A DNA stretch of 48,146 bases, from contig JAUWFS010000002.1 in assembly GCA_030606805.1 (NCBI GenBank), forward strand, positions 1 through 48,146, read 5' to 3'. This DNA comes from B13-G4 sp030606805. Lineage in GTDB: Bacteria > Desulfobacterota > Desulfobacteria > Desulfobacterales > ETH-SRB1. Position numbers and translations under genes: made by a program. Positions 1 to 8,983 of the stretch are shown piece after piece (position 1 is the stretch's first letter; each line of letters opens with the position of its first letter). Below the pieces are notes generated by a model. It ran no database searches. It was not told the DNA's origin and worked only from the letters and a program-made list of their open reading frames with translations.

Positions 1-3000
1 ACCAAGCCTAAGGCGTGTATTAATAGTTGTCCAAGGCGCACCTGCATGGTCGAAAATAGACAAATATGGGGCATTGGTTTCAGAGGCTGTCATATAAATG
101 CCGCCGTCTCCTGAAGCTCCGTAATTTACTACTGTGGCTCCTTTCGTCCATACAGGGTTGGAATTTGCAGCATAATTACCCGCCTTATCTCTTGTTACCG
201 TATAGGTTGGAGCCGATGCTATATTGGTTACTTCAAGCCATTCATCGTCGGTACCGTCTTTGATTCTGAGGAAATGACCCACAGAAAAGGTTTCGTTGCC
301 TTCTATTTTAAGGGTTGAATTATCGGCAGTCGTCATGTCGGTTGCTAGGACATCACCGGGTCTCACAAGTATATTGCCACCAACTACACTGATTGTATCT
401 TTTTGGAATACTGCTGTTCTAAAAATACCTCTGCAAGCTATATTGCCCACTTCCAACAAATCCGGTTCAAGAGTAAAACCCGCCCCGGCATAGCCTGAGA
501 CATAGTTAGAACTTCTTATCCTGGCATTTGTTCCATCGATATCAATATAAGTTCCAGTCCCAACCCTGACTTTTGTCGGGACTTCCAGGACTCCGGTTCC
601 TGCATCAAATTTTAACCCATGAGTAGAGCCCCCAACCCTTAAATTACCATCACCATCGACATAAAACCCGGCCTGAGTTCCCGCAAAAGTGATGGCATCT
701 GCGCTTACCCCCAAGGCTATTTTTTCTGTTCCGTCAAGATTACCAATTACGATTTTGGTATCAGCATGATCTATCGCAGCATTACCGCCCCAAAAATCAT
801 ATATACCTGCGTAGAAACTGGCCATTTGGATGACATCAGTTATCACTACAGAAGCATCATAATCATCTGGTATTTCTTCCGCTACATCTTCTGTACTGAC
901 ATTTGTCAACTTAACATAGCAGGTATCTCCAGGATAATATAATGTTCCCATCCCGTTAATAACGAAGTCTTCTCCGCTTGATTCTCCCACGCAATAATAT
1001 GTGGTGTCATCTCTCGAGGCGTATATTATTGTATGTGAATAAAAGAGATATGTCCCCGGTGGTGTGAAGGCTACTTTAACTGCACAGTAATCATATCCGC
1101 CTCCAGGGCCTACCAGAGTGGCTGTTATACCTGTTGACGGCGGAGGGGGGTCATAAGGATTTTGAGGCTTAGAATAATAAGAGCCCGGGATAGGAGTTGC
1201 AAGATCATCAAAAACTCCAGCATAATATGTCTCAAGTAAAAAAGTTGGTCTGCCTTGTTCATCTTCTGCCTTATCCAGAACAATAAACTGTTTAGCCGTC
1301 CAATCAGGCAGAGTATGAGTTACCTCAACAAGATCGTAAACTTCTAATTTTTGGGATGAAGGAAAGCCTGTAAGCTCACATTGAAAATCAGCATACATAG
1401 CCCGATAAAGCTGTCGCCTGCATCGACGGGCTGCTACATCTGTTTGTGTGATATAGTATGCTGTTGATTTTAATTCGATCACACCGCGGTCGTCGATATC
1501 GGGATCATCTTTTTCCGTTACCGGAGTTTTTTTCCATTTTTCACTGGAATCAAGATATTCAATTATAATTTTGTTTGCTCTTTTGCGAGGATGCCAAGTA
1601 AAAGAATCCCTTGCAATATTATCCATTGTAAAAGAATATTGAGAAGTTTTTGTTGTAAGCCCGCCGGAACCATCGGCCATTGTCTTCCAATCCCACACCG
1701 GCTTCAATTTGCCTTGTGATCTGATTACTCGGCCATTGAATGATGACCAGATTAATTTTTTAGCATCGTTAATATTAACTTCTGTATCAAAATTGAAATC
1801 AAAAGTATAACGAGGTGATCTGCCCCAGAAACAAATATCTCTTACACCCATCCAGGTTGATCCACCATGACTGTCCGCTATTTTAATTGAATAATATCTG
1901 TAGGCCGTCCCAGGACTTGCAACAACATAGTCTTTATATGGATCGTCAACATCGTATTGAGTGGCTGTCAATCCAGTTTGGACATCAGCCCATCCTGAGG
2001 CCCCGTCAGCATAAGTAACATGATCTAAATCAGCTGCGGTATTGCTACCTTGGATAACGAAATTTTGAATACCTTTAGTAGTATAAGCCCCATCAGTATG
2101 ACTATTTACAAGTACTATTTTCGTTAAAACAACAGGTACGCCAAGATCAACATTTAATCTTTGTTGCGTTGTCTCTCCATCGTCCGATGACCATTGATTA
2201 TATTTATTCGTACCATCCAGAGGGAGGTTAATATCAAAGGAAAAGAAGGGGGCGCATTTGTAACTCGGATCTCTTGTAGAAGTAGCTTTAACGGTTGTGT
2301 TATTTGGCCCTGGTGGTCTTATCGGCCCGCCATCACCTGTTGTTGGATAAAAATCACATAGAGTTTCGAGGGAAGTAAAAGCATTAATATCAAGCTCTGC
2401 AATCTCATAACCTTCAATTTTACGATAAAAATCCCACATAACAACAGCAGGATTACGGGAAAATACATCTGCCCCCCCGCCAATGGGCTCACATAATGCA
2501 AACTTACCCTCGACCAGAATAGACCCCATTCCTGAGATTTGACTATTCTTTTTTAGTTTAAAGCCGGTGTGGGAAATTCCTCTATGAGCACAAGCATCCA
2601 GAGTAAATAAATCAGCACCATCAACTTGTATTACACTTTGCGAATCTGTTCCAAGGAGAGTATTTTTCCAATGTACACTTCCAGCATAAGCAGCATTATA
2701 CCACTTTACACTCTGGAGAGAATCCCATTCTATATAATTGATTTTCCAGGAAAGGATAGAGTCTATTTCGCCTTGTCCATGACCTATAATAATTTTTAGA
2801 GTTGTTTCGGCAGGATCATTTGATCTTATAATATTACCTGCAAGCTGACATCTACCATAAGCTTTTGCAATTGGGGTTCCTTCGGCAACAGTGTAAACAG
2901 GATTTTCATCTTTGTAGGTTGGGGAATTAGCCATATCTGGCATCATAAGCTCTTCAATAGCAAAGCCAACCAAAGTTCCGGCAATACCGCCAACAACTAT

Positions 3001-3093
3001 AGCGCCAAGGGTTGTGGCCACTATAGCGCCTACGCCGATAAACCCTCCCCAAAGGGCGCCTATTGCTGCAAATGCTGCGACTACTGGTGCCAT
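1..3093 (-). CDS. Tail hub / receptor-binding tip protein of module A, partial (C-terminus missing)
   Basis: An open frame of 1031 codons starts at the ATG at 3093 and is still open at the window edge, so the C-terminus lies outside. The first 50 residues are hydrophobic and Gly/Ala-rich. A discoidin (F5/8 type C)-like jelly roll, a typical sugar-binding fold, lies around residues 283-410. Next comes a hub-like segment with the motif YDLVEVTHTLPDWT, which matches MDLIEITHRMPGWT in the hub of module B (41919-45014) and shows the two are homologous. The last 350 residues are fibre-like, rich in Gly, Thr and Asn. The stop of the preceding gene (TAA) abuts this ATG. The expected role is closing the tail tip and contacting the host surface. 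The hub identity is inferred from homology and position; the glycan-binding role is inferred from the fold. Confidence 0.8.
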   Translation of the reverse strand, partial: MAPVVAAFAAIGALWGGFIGVGAIVATTLGAIVVGGIAGTLVGFAIEELMMPDMANSPTYKDENPVYTVAEGTPIAKAYGRCQLAGNIIRSNDPAETTLKIIIGHGQGEIDSILSWKINYIEWDSLQSVKWYNAAYAGSVHWKNTLLGTDSQSVIQVDGADLFTLDACAHRGISHTGFKLKKNSQISGMGSILVEGKFALCEPIGGGADVFSRNPAVVMWDFYRKIEGYEIAELDINAFTSLETLCDFYPTTGDGGPIRPPGPNNTTVKATSTRDPSYKCAPFFSFDINLPLDGTNKYNQWSSDDGETTQQRLNVDLGVPVVLTKIVLVNSHTDGAYTTKGIQNFVIQGSNTAADLDHVTYADGASGWADVQTGLTATQYDVDDPYKDYVVASPGTAYRYYSIKIADSHGGSTWMGVRDICFWGRSPRYTFDFNFDTEVNINDAKKLIWSSFNGRVIRSQGKLKPVWDWKTMADGSGGLTTKTSQYSFTMDNIARDSFTWHPRKRANKIIIEYLDSSEKWKKTPVTEKDDPDIDDRGVIELKSTAYYITQTDVAARRCRRQLYRAMYADFQCELTGFPSSQKLEVYDLVEVTHTLPDWTAKQFIVLDKAEDEQGRPTFLLETYYAGVFDDLATPIPGSYYSKPQNPYDPPPPSTGITATLVGPGGGYDYCAVKVAFTPPGTYLFYSHTIIYASRDDTTYYCVGESSGEDFVINGMGTLYYPGDTCYVKLTNVSTEDVAEEIPDDYDASVVITDVIQMASFYAGIYDFWGGNAAIDHADTKIVIGNLDGTEKIALGVSADAITFAGTQAGFYVDGDGNLRVGGSTHGLKFDAGTGVLEVPTKVRVGTGTYIDIDGTNARIRSSNYVSGYAGAGFTLEPDLLEVGNIACRGIFRTAVFQKDTISVVGGNILVRPGDVLATDMTTADNSTLKIEGNETFSVGHFLRIKDGTDDEWLEVTNIASAPTYTVTRDKAGNYAANSNPVWTKGATVVNYGASGDGGIYMTASETNAPYLSIFDHAGAPWTTINTRLRLG

Positions 3094-3513
3094 TTACTCA
3101 ATTCTCCATTCAAAAACGCTGGCTATTTTTTTTCCGCCAAATGATTTAATGTATTTTTCATTATGACTTTCCGGCACAGTTATCAGCCCCCGTTTGGCGC
3201 CGATTTCCTGAGTCCACTTTTTTGCTTCTTCGATTAATAACCTGGTAATTTTATGACTCTGTGGTGACCACAAATATAATACTACAACAGAATCAGAAAT
3301 AGGCGGAGCTATACTATCGAGCATAACAAGATAACCGCTAACTATATCATCTTCGATTGCCGCCCAGACCCCGATTTTAGGATTTACTATCTGTTCGACC
3401 AGCCATTGTATCCAGGCTGAGCGATCACAGGGGAATTGCCATTCAACATCATCGATAATATTAAAAAGTATTGAAACATCATCAGGTGTTTGTAATTTTT
3501 TGATCATCATCAT
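3094..3513 (-). CDS. GNAT-like acyltransferase-fold protein in the tail-tip cassette
   Basis: About 139 residues. I chose the ATG at 3513 because it overlaps the upstream stop as ATGA and has GGAG about 10 nt upstream; an in-frame ATG at 3525 is possible. The pattern resembles the GNAT fold: a strand WAAIEDDIVSGYLVML, a second strand VVVLYLW, a helix RLLIEEAKKWTQEIGAKR, then a C-terminal FGGKK segment. GNAT-like proteins occur among phage virion genes, often without proven enzymatic activity. It occupies the slot between the DUF2163-like gene and the hub, which in module B is filled by an NlpC/P60-like gene. Substrate unknown. The fold assignment rests on pattern recognition only. Confidence 0.55.
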   Translation of the reverse strand: MMMIKKLQTPDDVSILFNIIDDVEWQFPCDRSAWIQWLVEQIVNPKIGVWAAIEDDIVSGYLVMLDSIAPPISDSVVVLYLWSPQSHKITRLLIEEAKKWTQEIGAKRGLITVPESHNEKYIKSFGGKKIASVFEWRIE

Positions 3514-4382
3514 TCTTCTCTCCATATTCCAATATGTATAAAGCCGCCAAAATTAAGCTTATTATCAGCACTTGGGCCAAAGGCTGAGTTTGACTGACAT
3601 GCATCCCAGGTTTTGTCGCAACCTTTATGCATTATATATGTTGTTGTGTTATCCACTGCCACAGGAAGCGCAAGATCAAAGGTGATAGCATTAGTAGCAG
3701 CAACAAAATCTTTTACTTTCCTCTTATATGTTACACCACTTTTTGTTACTGATATCTTGCCGTAATTCCAGTAATCATCTGCTTGTGTAAGGGCACTATG
3801 TACGAGAGTTGTGGTAGTCCCCGAATCCGCCGTGCCGGACGCTGTGAGGGATGCAAGATTGGCATTACCGTCTTTATTGCATTGTGTTCCGCCAAAAATA
3901 TACCTACATTCTTTCGCGTATATTTCATTCAGAACCTTTTTGTTTAATGGTTTGCCCTCTGTAGCCGTTACAGTCATCCATTGCCGTCCGATTTCTTTTG
4001 GCTGTTCCATTTTGCCATGGAATACCTCAATATATTCCGATGAGGCAGCCGGTGCATGATTATCTGCATCAAGAAAAATCCGCTTAATTGTCAACATCCG
4101 GCCTTCAAAAACATACGAACGGGCATAAGCGGTCATGTCCTTAGCGACATTATCAAATTTGACTGTTATACGTCCAATCTGTCCTTCAAGAGATTGCGAA
4201 GCGCCGCTGAACATAATAGCCTTTGCCGTGTAGGTTGTGGCTCCGCCATGAGGGAATACAATGCTGGTTTTATATGCTGCATAACGAAGGGTTAAGCCAG
4301 TCAAAGCAAGCTCAAAAACAAGGGCAGTTTTTCTCCCCTGGGCATCAAGCTGTGTTGTGACATTTGCATCTAATGCTTTCAT
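3510..4382 (-). CDS. DUF2163 / BR0599-type tail-tip protein (module A)
   Basis: 290 residues. The N-terminal half fits the DUF2163 pattern (all-beta, with VTATEGKPLNKKVLNE before a KECRYIFGG Cys region). The C-terminus has GCDKTWDACQSNSAFG followed by NKLNFGGFIHIG, the hallmark of the phage BR0599-type C-terminal domain: conserved Cys pair, Phe-Gly, Asn-Phe-Gly-Gly. Proteins of this family sit between the tape measure and the hub in siphoviruses and are taken as distal-tail or baseplate components. The start overlaps the upstream stop (TAATG), so translation is probably coupled. Module B has a counterpart (45415-46470) with a different inserted domain. Confidence 0.75.
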   Translation of the reverse strand: MKALDANVTTQLDAQGRKTALVFELALTGLTLRYAAYKTSIVFPHGGATTYTAKAIMFSGASQSLEGQIGRITVKFDNVAKDMTAYARSYVFEGRMLTIKRIFLDADNHAPAASSEYIEVFHGKMEQPKEIGRQWMTVTATEGKPLNKKVLNEIYAKECRYIFGGTQCNKDGNANLASLTASGTADSGTTTTLVHSALTQADDYWNYGKISVTKSGVTYKRKVKDFVAATNAITFDLALPVAVDNTTTYIMHKGCDKTWDACQSNSAFGPSADNKLNFGGFIHIGIWREE

Positions 4383-4738
4383 TAATTATTTTTCTCGAAT
4401 AGGACTGAACATTTCCATTTATTTGATATAATTGACATTTTCAACGATCCTTTAACCCATCGCCCAGTTATATTTGCCCCTGAACCAATGTAAGACGGAA
4501 CAGATTGCCAGCTAAAAGAATGATAATCCCCATATTGATCTTCATAATGTGTAAGAAGTATATCTCTATTCGCATTTATAAGCGCTTTAAATCTTAACTC
4601 ATATTTCTGAACTTTAGTTGTAGAAATATTTTGATAATCTTTTTTCATAGATTCAGATTCAGTAATCACATTATGATATTCCGGCTCTTCTGTTATTACT
4701 TCATTCGGTACAAGGGTAAATGCACTACCTGCAGCCAT
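4382..4738 (-). CDS. Minor tail protein downstream of tape measure
   Basis: 118 residues, overlapping the tape measure stop and the next start by TAATG junctions. The central and C-terminal part (KYELRFKALINANRDIL, YGDYHSFSWQSVPSYI, NKWKCSVLFEK) resembles lambda M-type or DUF2460-like minor tail proteins, in which a beta barrel with a conserved aromatic segment joins the tail tube to the tip. The position directly after the tape measure supports a distal-tail role. It is not obviously related in sequence to the 196-residue DUF2460 protein at the same place in module B, so the two tip modules differ already at this gene. Confidence 0.6.
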   Translation of the reverse strand: MAAGSAFTLVPNEVITEEPEYHNVITESESMKKDYQNISTTKVQKYELRFKALINANRDILLTHYEDQYGDYHSFSWQSVPSYIGSGANITGRWVKGSLKMSIISNKWKCSVLFEKNN

Positions 4739-6900
4739 TACATACCTCCTCTGACTATCGATCTTACAGCCCCATCGTTATCATAATTTTCAACTACTGC
4801 CCCCGGTGCTACTTGAGCCGCCACTATACTCGCTATCTGAGCCATAACCTGCCTTTGCGTTTCTAAGTCTTGGAATGTTGGGTTATTCATAATGACATTT
4901 ACAGTTTGTTTTTGGTTGCCGCCTTCCGCTTTCACGCCAAGATCCCCTTTGGATGTTCTCGTCAATGGCATAATTGCTTCCGGCCCGGCTTCGCCCATCA
5001 GTCCAACTCCTCCGGCAAAAGCAAAATGGGTTGGTTTATTTACAATCCCGCCTTGTGCAAAAGGTTGTAATCCAGACTGCGAAAATACATTACCTTGCGC
5101 AGAAAATAAGCTGGTTATACTCTCTAATATTCCACCACCGGTTATGCCAGCAACTAAGGGCTCTATAATAGCCATTTGAATCATCGTTTGTGTAATCATT
5201 TTCATAAAGGATTCGAGTATGCTTTTAAAAGTGACTTCTGCGCCCCAAAGCATATCGTTTAGAGTAGAACTAAAATTGTTTGCCCAACCCATCATAGCAT
5301 TTTTCATATCACTGTATTTATCTTCTTCTAATCCCTTTTTTGTCGCAGCATACCATAATTCTAATCCGATTAAATCATCAGTAAAATTTTTATAATTTTC
5401 ATATCTTTCTTGAAGATCGGCTAAAGCAAAAGCTTTATCTTCCATCCTAATGGCCTTAATTTGTTCTGCTATACTTTTTTCCTGGCTTGTTCTATAAGAC
5501 GCATATTCGGCCAACCTTGCCTCTTCAACCTCATAAGCAGAAAGCCAACTTTCATGTCTTGCTGCTATGAATGGTTCTAATTCAGCCAACCTTTCTCTCT
5601 CTCTCATAATTGCTTTTATATCTGCATTCTCTTCCATTTCTTCAAGGTCTGCATAATATTTTGCATATCTTTTCTTCGTCTCCTCGGTTTGTTTATAAAC
5701 TGATTTTGCTATATCAGACAATGCTCCATAATATTTATCAGGATCTTCAAGAGCAAAATCTAATCTGGTGGTAATTCCTTTTGAAAGTATTTCTTGCATT
5801 TTTTCATATTGACTTAAAAATTTACTCGTTGATCTATCTATTTTATGAAATTCTAACCCTGTGTCCCACAATTCATCTTTAACTTTTTTCAAAACTTGAT
5901 AAAGCTTATCTCCTCGAAAAGTCACTATATGAAAAGAAAGCGCCAAAGACTCAAAGGCGGAAGCTAACGCTGAAACCATATAGGTTAGTGTTTTAATTGC
6001 TTTTGGAAGGTCTTGACCTAATTGAATTATTACTGTGGCTAATTGAGAAGACAATTCCCGCAAAGCTTCTTGTGCTTCCGGCCTTGATATTTCATCTTGA
6101 AATTCTTTCATTGCTTGAGTTGCGGCATCAACAAGCATTACTGTAGCAGGACCGAACGCTTTCCCCATTTTGACTTTAAAATCATCAACATAACGAATAA
6201 AGGAAGTTAGTTTCTTGCCAGCCGTCTCCATCGCACCCTCGTAAGCCCCTTCAATCAGTATTCCTGCTTTAATAACGGCATTAACACGGCCTTGCATAAC
6301 CTGGACTTCACTCATAGCTTTTCTCTTTATTCCGAGCGAGTCCGCTAATGCTCTTATAGAAGCGTCAAAGTTAACATTTAGGCCAATAGTTCTTAATATT
6401 CGAGGCATTCCCGTTTGAAGACCATAAATCATGTGTTCGAATGCAGCAGAAGAATTCATATTCCCGATTACAGCGGCATTTTGGGCAATACGCGCAAGTT
6501 TTTGAGAGCTTGTAAGGTCAATCTGTGCCTGAATCATTCTGGCGAGAGTATTCCGGCTTTCAATCATAGCAATACCGGATTTTTGCAACCCACGAGCGAA
6601 CGATTCCATTTGTGACCCGGAATATCCGGCATTCTTGCCTACCACACGCATAACCACGCCAAGCGTTTCATATCGAGCAGCAAGCAAGGCCGTATCCTTG
6701 ATATACTGTGCCATTTTCAGGAGAGCGTAAGAGGAAGCAAGAGCGACCACAACGGCCTGTAATTTAGAAAAGCCCCTTGTAACACCTTCGGTTGCAGTTT
6801 CAGTTTTTTTGCTATCGTCAGTGAGCTTATTCAGGTCTTTTGAAGCTGTGACAACGCCTTTACTGTCAACTTTTATGAAAAGTGAGGCCAGGTCAGCCAT
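4738..6900 (-). CDS. Tape measure protein (module A, complete)
   Basis: 720 residues; sets tail length and is threaded through the tail tube. The N-terminal third has helical segments with KLTDDSKKTETATEGVTRGF, typical of tape measures. A hydrophobic stretch VVALASSYALLKMAQYI lies near residue 50. A long charged coiled coil spans about residues 360-540. The C-terminal region contains the conserved phage signature GLMGEAGPEAIMPL. Its stop overlaps the next start (TAATG). From about residue 365 to 660 it is closely similar to the partial tape measure at 47058-48146, after which the last 70 residues diverge completely. At the commonly used 0.15 nm per residue this would correspond to a tail near 100 nm. 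Confidence 0.93.
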   Translation of the reverse strand: MADLASLFIKVDSKGVVTASKDLNKLTDDSKKTETATEGVTRGFSKLQAVVVALASSYALLKMAQYIKDTALLAARYETLGVVMRVVGKNAGYSGSQMESFARGLQKSGIAMIESRNTLARMIQAQIDLTSSQKLARIAQNAAVIGNMNSSAAFEHMIYGLQTGMPRILRTIGLNVNFDASIRALADSLGIKRKAMSEVQVMQGRVNAVIKAGILIEGAYEGAMETAGKKLTSFIRYVDDFKVKMGKAFGPATVMLVDAATQAMKEFQDEISRPEAQEALRELSSQLATVIIQLGQDLPKAIKTLTYMVSALASAFESLALSFHIVTFRGDKLYQVLKKVKDELWDTGLEFHKIDRSTSKFLSQYEKMQEILSKGITTRLDFALEDPDKYYGALSDIAKSVYKQTEETKKRYAKYYADLEEMEENADIKAIMRERERLAELEPFIAARHESWLSAYEVEEARLAEYASYRTSQEKSIAEQIKAIRMEDKAFALADLQERYENYKNFTDDLIGLELWYAATKKGLEEDKYSDMKNAMMGWANNFSSTLNDMLWGAEVTFKSILESFMKMITQTMIQMAIIEPLVAGITGGGILESITSLFSAQGNVFSQSGLQPFAQGGIVNKPTHFAFAGGVGLMGEAGPEAIMPLTRTSKGDLGVKAEGGNQKQTVNVIMNNPTFQDLETQRQVMAQIASIVAAQVAPGAVVENYDNDGAVRSIVRGGM

Positions 6901-7308
6901 TTATTTTTTCCCTGCTTCAGTTATGAATATTCTATCAATTGCCTTGATTGCCTGTACTTCCCATACTGTCGGATTTGTTTTTGTCAACTGAGACCACGCT
7001 TGGATTTCACTATAATTTAACGGCAGTGGCCCTGCTTCTGAATAACTCCGTCCGCCTGATAATTCACAAAACCAGCCCCATAAATACGTTACGCAATATG
7101 GCAGTTCTATTTCTTCAAGCTGTTTTGGCGGGGCCTTTCCAAGCAACATATTATTTCGTGCTGCATGTTCAAGATGATCCCGACCTGTTGCCCCATCGCC
7201 CTGTTTTTTATTTAAAGCAAATTCATTTTCAGCATAACCAATCAGACCCCAACCCGGAAGGTTAAGCTCATCTTCCTTCCGAACCGGTTCCCCGATTAGC
7301 TCTTGATA
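6901..7308 (-). CDS. Tail assembly chaperone, frameshifted second part (T-like)
   Basis: 135 codons in the -1 frame relative to the upstream chaperone gene. The frame is open from the slippery site at 7308-7314 to the stop at 6901. An internal Met at 7149 would give only 82 residues and lacks a clear ribosome binding site. The C-terminal part, with PYCVTYLWGWFCELSGGR, LPLNYSEIQAWSQLT and WEVQAIKAID, matches tail-assembly-chaperone proteins found before tape measure genes (T part of lambda-type G/GT pairs). The tape measure ATG follows directly. The product is expected only as a fusion of about 272 residues with the first part. Confidence 0.8.
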   Translation of the reverse strand, partial: YQELIGEPVRKEDELNLPGWGLIGYAENEFALNKKQGDGATGRDHLEHAARNNMLLGKAPPKQLEEIELPYCVTYLWGWFCELSGGRSYSEAGPLPLNYSEIQAWSQLTKTNPTVWEVQAIKAIDRIFITEAGKK

Positions 7309-7718
7309 AAATTTGCCCGATCACCGATTGCGGTATCAACCTGCTCCTTAATCCATGGAAAGCGCTCGTAAACCATCAGAATATTGTCATAGGAAAATTC
7401 GATTTCTTTGCTGTTTATGATTACTCCACTCCATGACTTCGTACACTTGGCAAGCAATTCCAGTCCGTCAGCTTCAATCTCTTCTGGAGGTGGTGTCATG
7501 TTCTGGACCCGAAATCCACCCTTAATCATTTTTGCCATACGCTTTTTCGACTGTGACCGTGAAATTTTCTGGAACTCATCAGAGTCCTTCCCAAGCACAT
7601 TAATAATGATACCAAGGTCAACCATCGTTCCCGGGTGGTATATCTTGATATCGAACCCCTCATTTGAGCCTTTGACGGTATCAATCGCCGCCAAGTCAAT
7701 TACTTTTGCCTTCGTCAT
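7296..7718 (-). CDS. Tail assembly chaperone, first part (G-like)
   Basis: 140 residues, beginning MTKAKVIDLAA, located between the tail tube gene and the tape measure, the standard place for the G-type chaperone. It is expected to coat the tape measure before tube polymerisation. Near its end, the zero-frame codons GCA AAT TTT ATC contain the heptamer A AAT TTT, after which the stop TAA follows four codons later; a -1 slip leads into the frame of the T-like part. Family assignment is by position, size and the frameshift architecture rather than by strong motifs. Confidence 0.75.
   Translation of the reverse strand: MTKAKVIDLAAIDTVKGSNEGFDIKIYHPGTMVDLGIIINVLGKDSDEFQKISRSQSKKRMAKMIKGGFRVQNMTPPPEEIEADGLELLAKCTKSWSGVIINSKEIEFSYDNILMVYERFPWIKEQVDTAIGDRANFIKS
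7308..7314 (-). promoter_or_regulatory. Programmed -1 ribosomal frameshift site (AAATTTT)
   Basis: Read on the minus strand, the sequence is A AAT TTT in the zero frame of the chaperone gene, which is a canonical X XXY YYZ heptamer. A -1 slip re-pairs tRNAs on AAA and TTT; the next codon is TAT at 7308-7306, in the frame that stays open to 6901. Frameshifted chaperones before the tape measure are conserved in long-tailed phages. No stimulatory structure was modelled. Confidence 0.78.
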
Positions 7719-7738
7719 TATTTTCCCTCCTGATTATA

Positions 7739-8983
7739 TTATGAAAGAGTTGAATCTTGCATACTCAGAGACGTAGCCAATGTATTTACTGCATCACCAC
7801 CGGAGTTATTGAATTCCGCTGTGAATGGAAAACTATGCGCGATTCCAATATCTCCATCCTTTGCCGCCCCTGTCAGCTTTGCCACGGGAATGGTAAAGGC
7901 CACAAAATTAGCAGCCGCCGCATCAGAGACCGGAAGAATAACAAAAATTGAAACTTCCGTTCCCGCCCGGTAATAGCCAGCGATTGTATCGTCTTCAAAA
8001 AGAATGGAGATATTACCCTTGATCTCAACTCTTCCGTCGCTGATACCCGGTTTGACATTAGTTCCGATCACCGGTGCCATTGCCTGATTATTACCAATGA
8101 TTTCAAAATCAATTCCGGTGGCAAGGGATTGCTGTACCCCGGAAACCAGAATAACAGCCTTTCCGCTGTGTACCGCTTCCGTGGTTGTAATTGCCATTGG
8201 GTCGGTGAAATAGGGTGAATCACCACTTGCCTTCGCAGTCATCTGAAGACCGAGGATATTAAAATCAACAGTCGGGATGCCAGTTGCCGGGGCCTTGACT
8301 GCCATTGATGTTGGTTTGCAATCCCAAAAAACTTCAGAAAGGTCAACATCAGAATAATTGTGTTCAATGGTGAACCAATCCTCTGTATGTCCGGTTGCAG
8401 GAGTCCAACATTTTTGGCCTTTAACCGTTGTAACAACACTATCGCCCTTGATCTTTGTAGCCGGAGGCGTTCCGTCAATCGCAAGCACAGTCATAACAGT
8501 ATCTGTGAGAGCGGTAATCAAGAAATTATGGGTGTTGTTTGTTACACCAGTTGTAGTCCAGCCGGTCATTTGTATCACATCACCGAGTTTGAACCCATCA
8601 TCTATCCAATCACCACCAACATCGTCACGGGTGAATGTTCCAGCCGCCCCGGAAGTCGCCGCAGCCGCCACACCGGTGTTGGCCGGGTCATTTGAACCCG
8701 CCACAAAGACCTTTCGCAAAATAGCCGCTTCAAAAAGCTCATAAGTTTCAGGTGTCAATTCACCATTGCAAGCACCGTTCCCATCCTGCGGGCCGATATT
8801 GACATCTCCGACCTGTCTGTCTGGGCGGATTTCATCAGAGATATAGGTTTCATTCGTCTGGTCTTGGTTAAACTTTTGGAACCTCAAACGTTGAGCACTT
8901 GCCGCATCCACCGCAGCTATTGTGCCCTTTGCAGACTGAGTGGCGATAACTATCTTCTTATTAATGTGATTAGCTATTGTCAT
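7739..8983 (-). CDS. Major tail tube protein
   Basis: 414 residues, rich in Gly, Thr, Ala and Val, with the tube-protein pattern of alternating beta strands. The N-terminus runs MTIANHINKKIVIATQSAKG and is followed by an ETYISDEIRPDRQ segment, typical of phage tube_2-type proteins. A middle insert (about residues 100-190, GDVIQMTGWTTTGV) looks like an extra beta domain on the tube surface. It lies directly upstream of the chaperone pair. The start codon has AAGGAG 8 nt upstream; both the SD and the ATG lie inside the 3' end of the GIY-YIG gene before it. Polymerises into the tube through which DNA is delivered. Confidence 0.85.
   Translation of the reverse strand: MTIANHINKKIVIATQSAKGTIAAVDAASAQRLRFQKFNQDQTNETYISDEIRPDRQVGDVNIGPQDGNGACNGELTPETYELFEAAILRKVFVAGSNDPANTGVAAAATSGAAGTFTRDDVGGDWIDDGFKLGDVIQMTGWTTTGVTNNTHNFLITALTDTVMTVLAIDGTPPATKIKGDSVVTTVKGQKCWTPATGHTEDWFTIEHNYSDVDLSEVFWDCKPTSMAVKAPATGIPTVDFNILGLQMTAKASGDSPYFTDPMAITTTEAVHSGKAVILVSGVQQSLATGIDFEIIGNNQAMAPVIGTNVKPGISDGRVEIKGNISILFEDDTIAGYYRAGTEVSIFVILPVSDAAAANFVAFTIPVAKLTGAAKDGDIGIAHSFPFTAEFNNSGGDAVNTLATSLSMQDSTLS

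Noticed and set aside
8358..8744. Long open frame antisense to the tail tube gene
   Set aside because: It mirrors the Thr/Gly/Ala-rich codons of the tube gene on the other strand and lacks a credible SD or family match.
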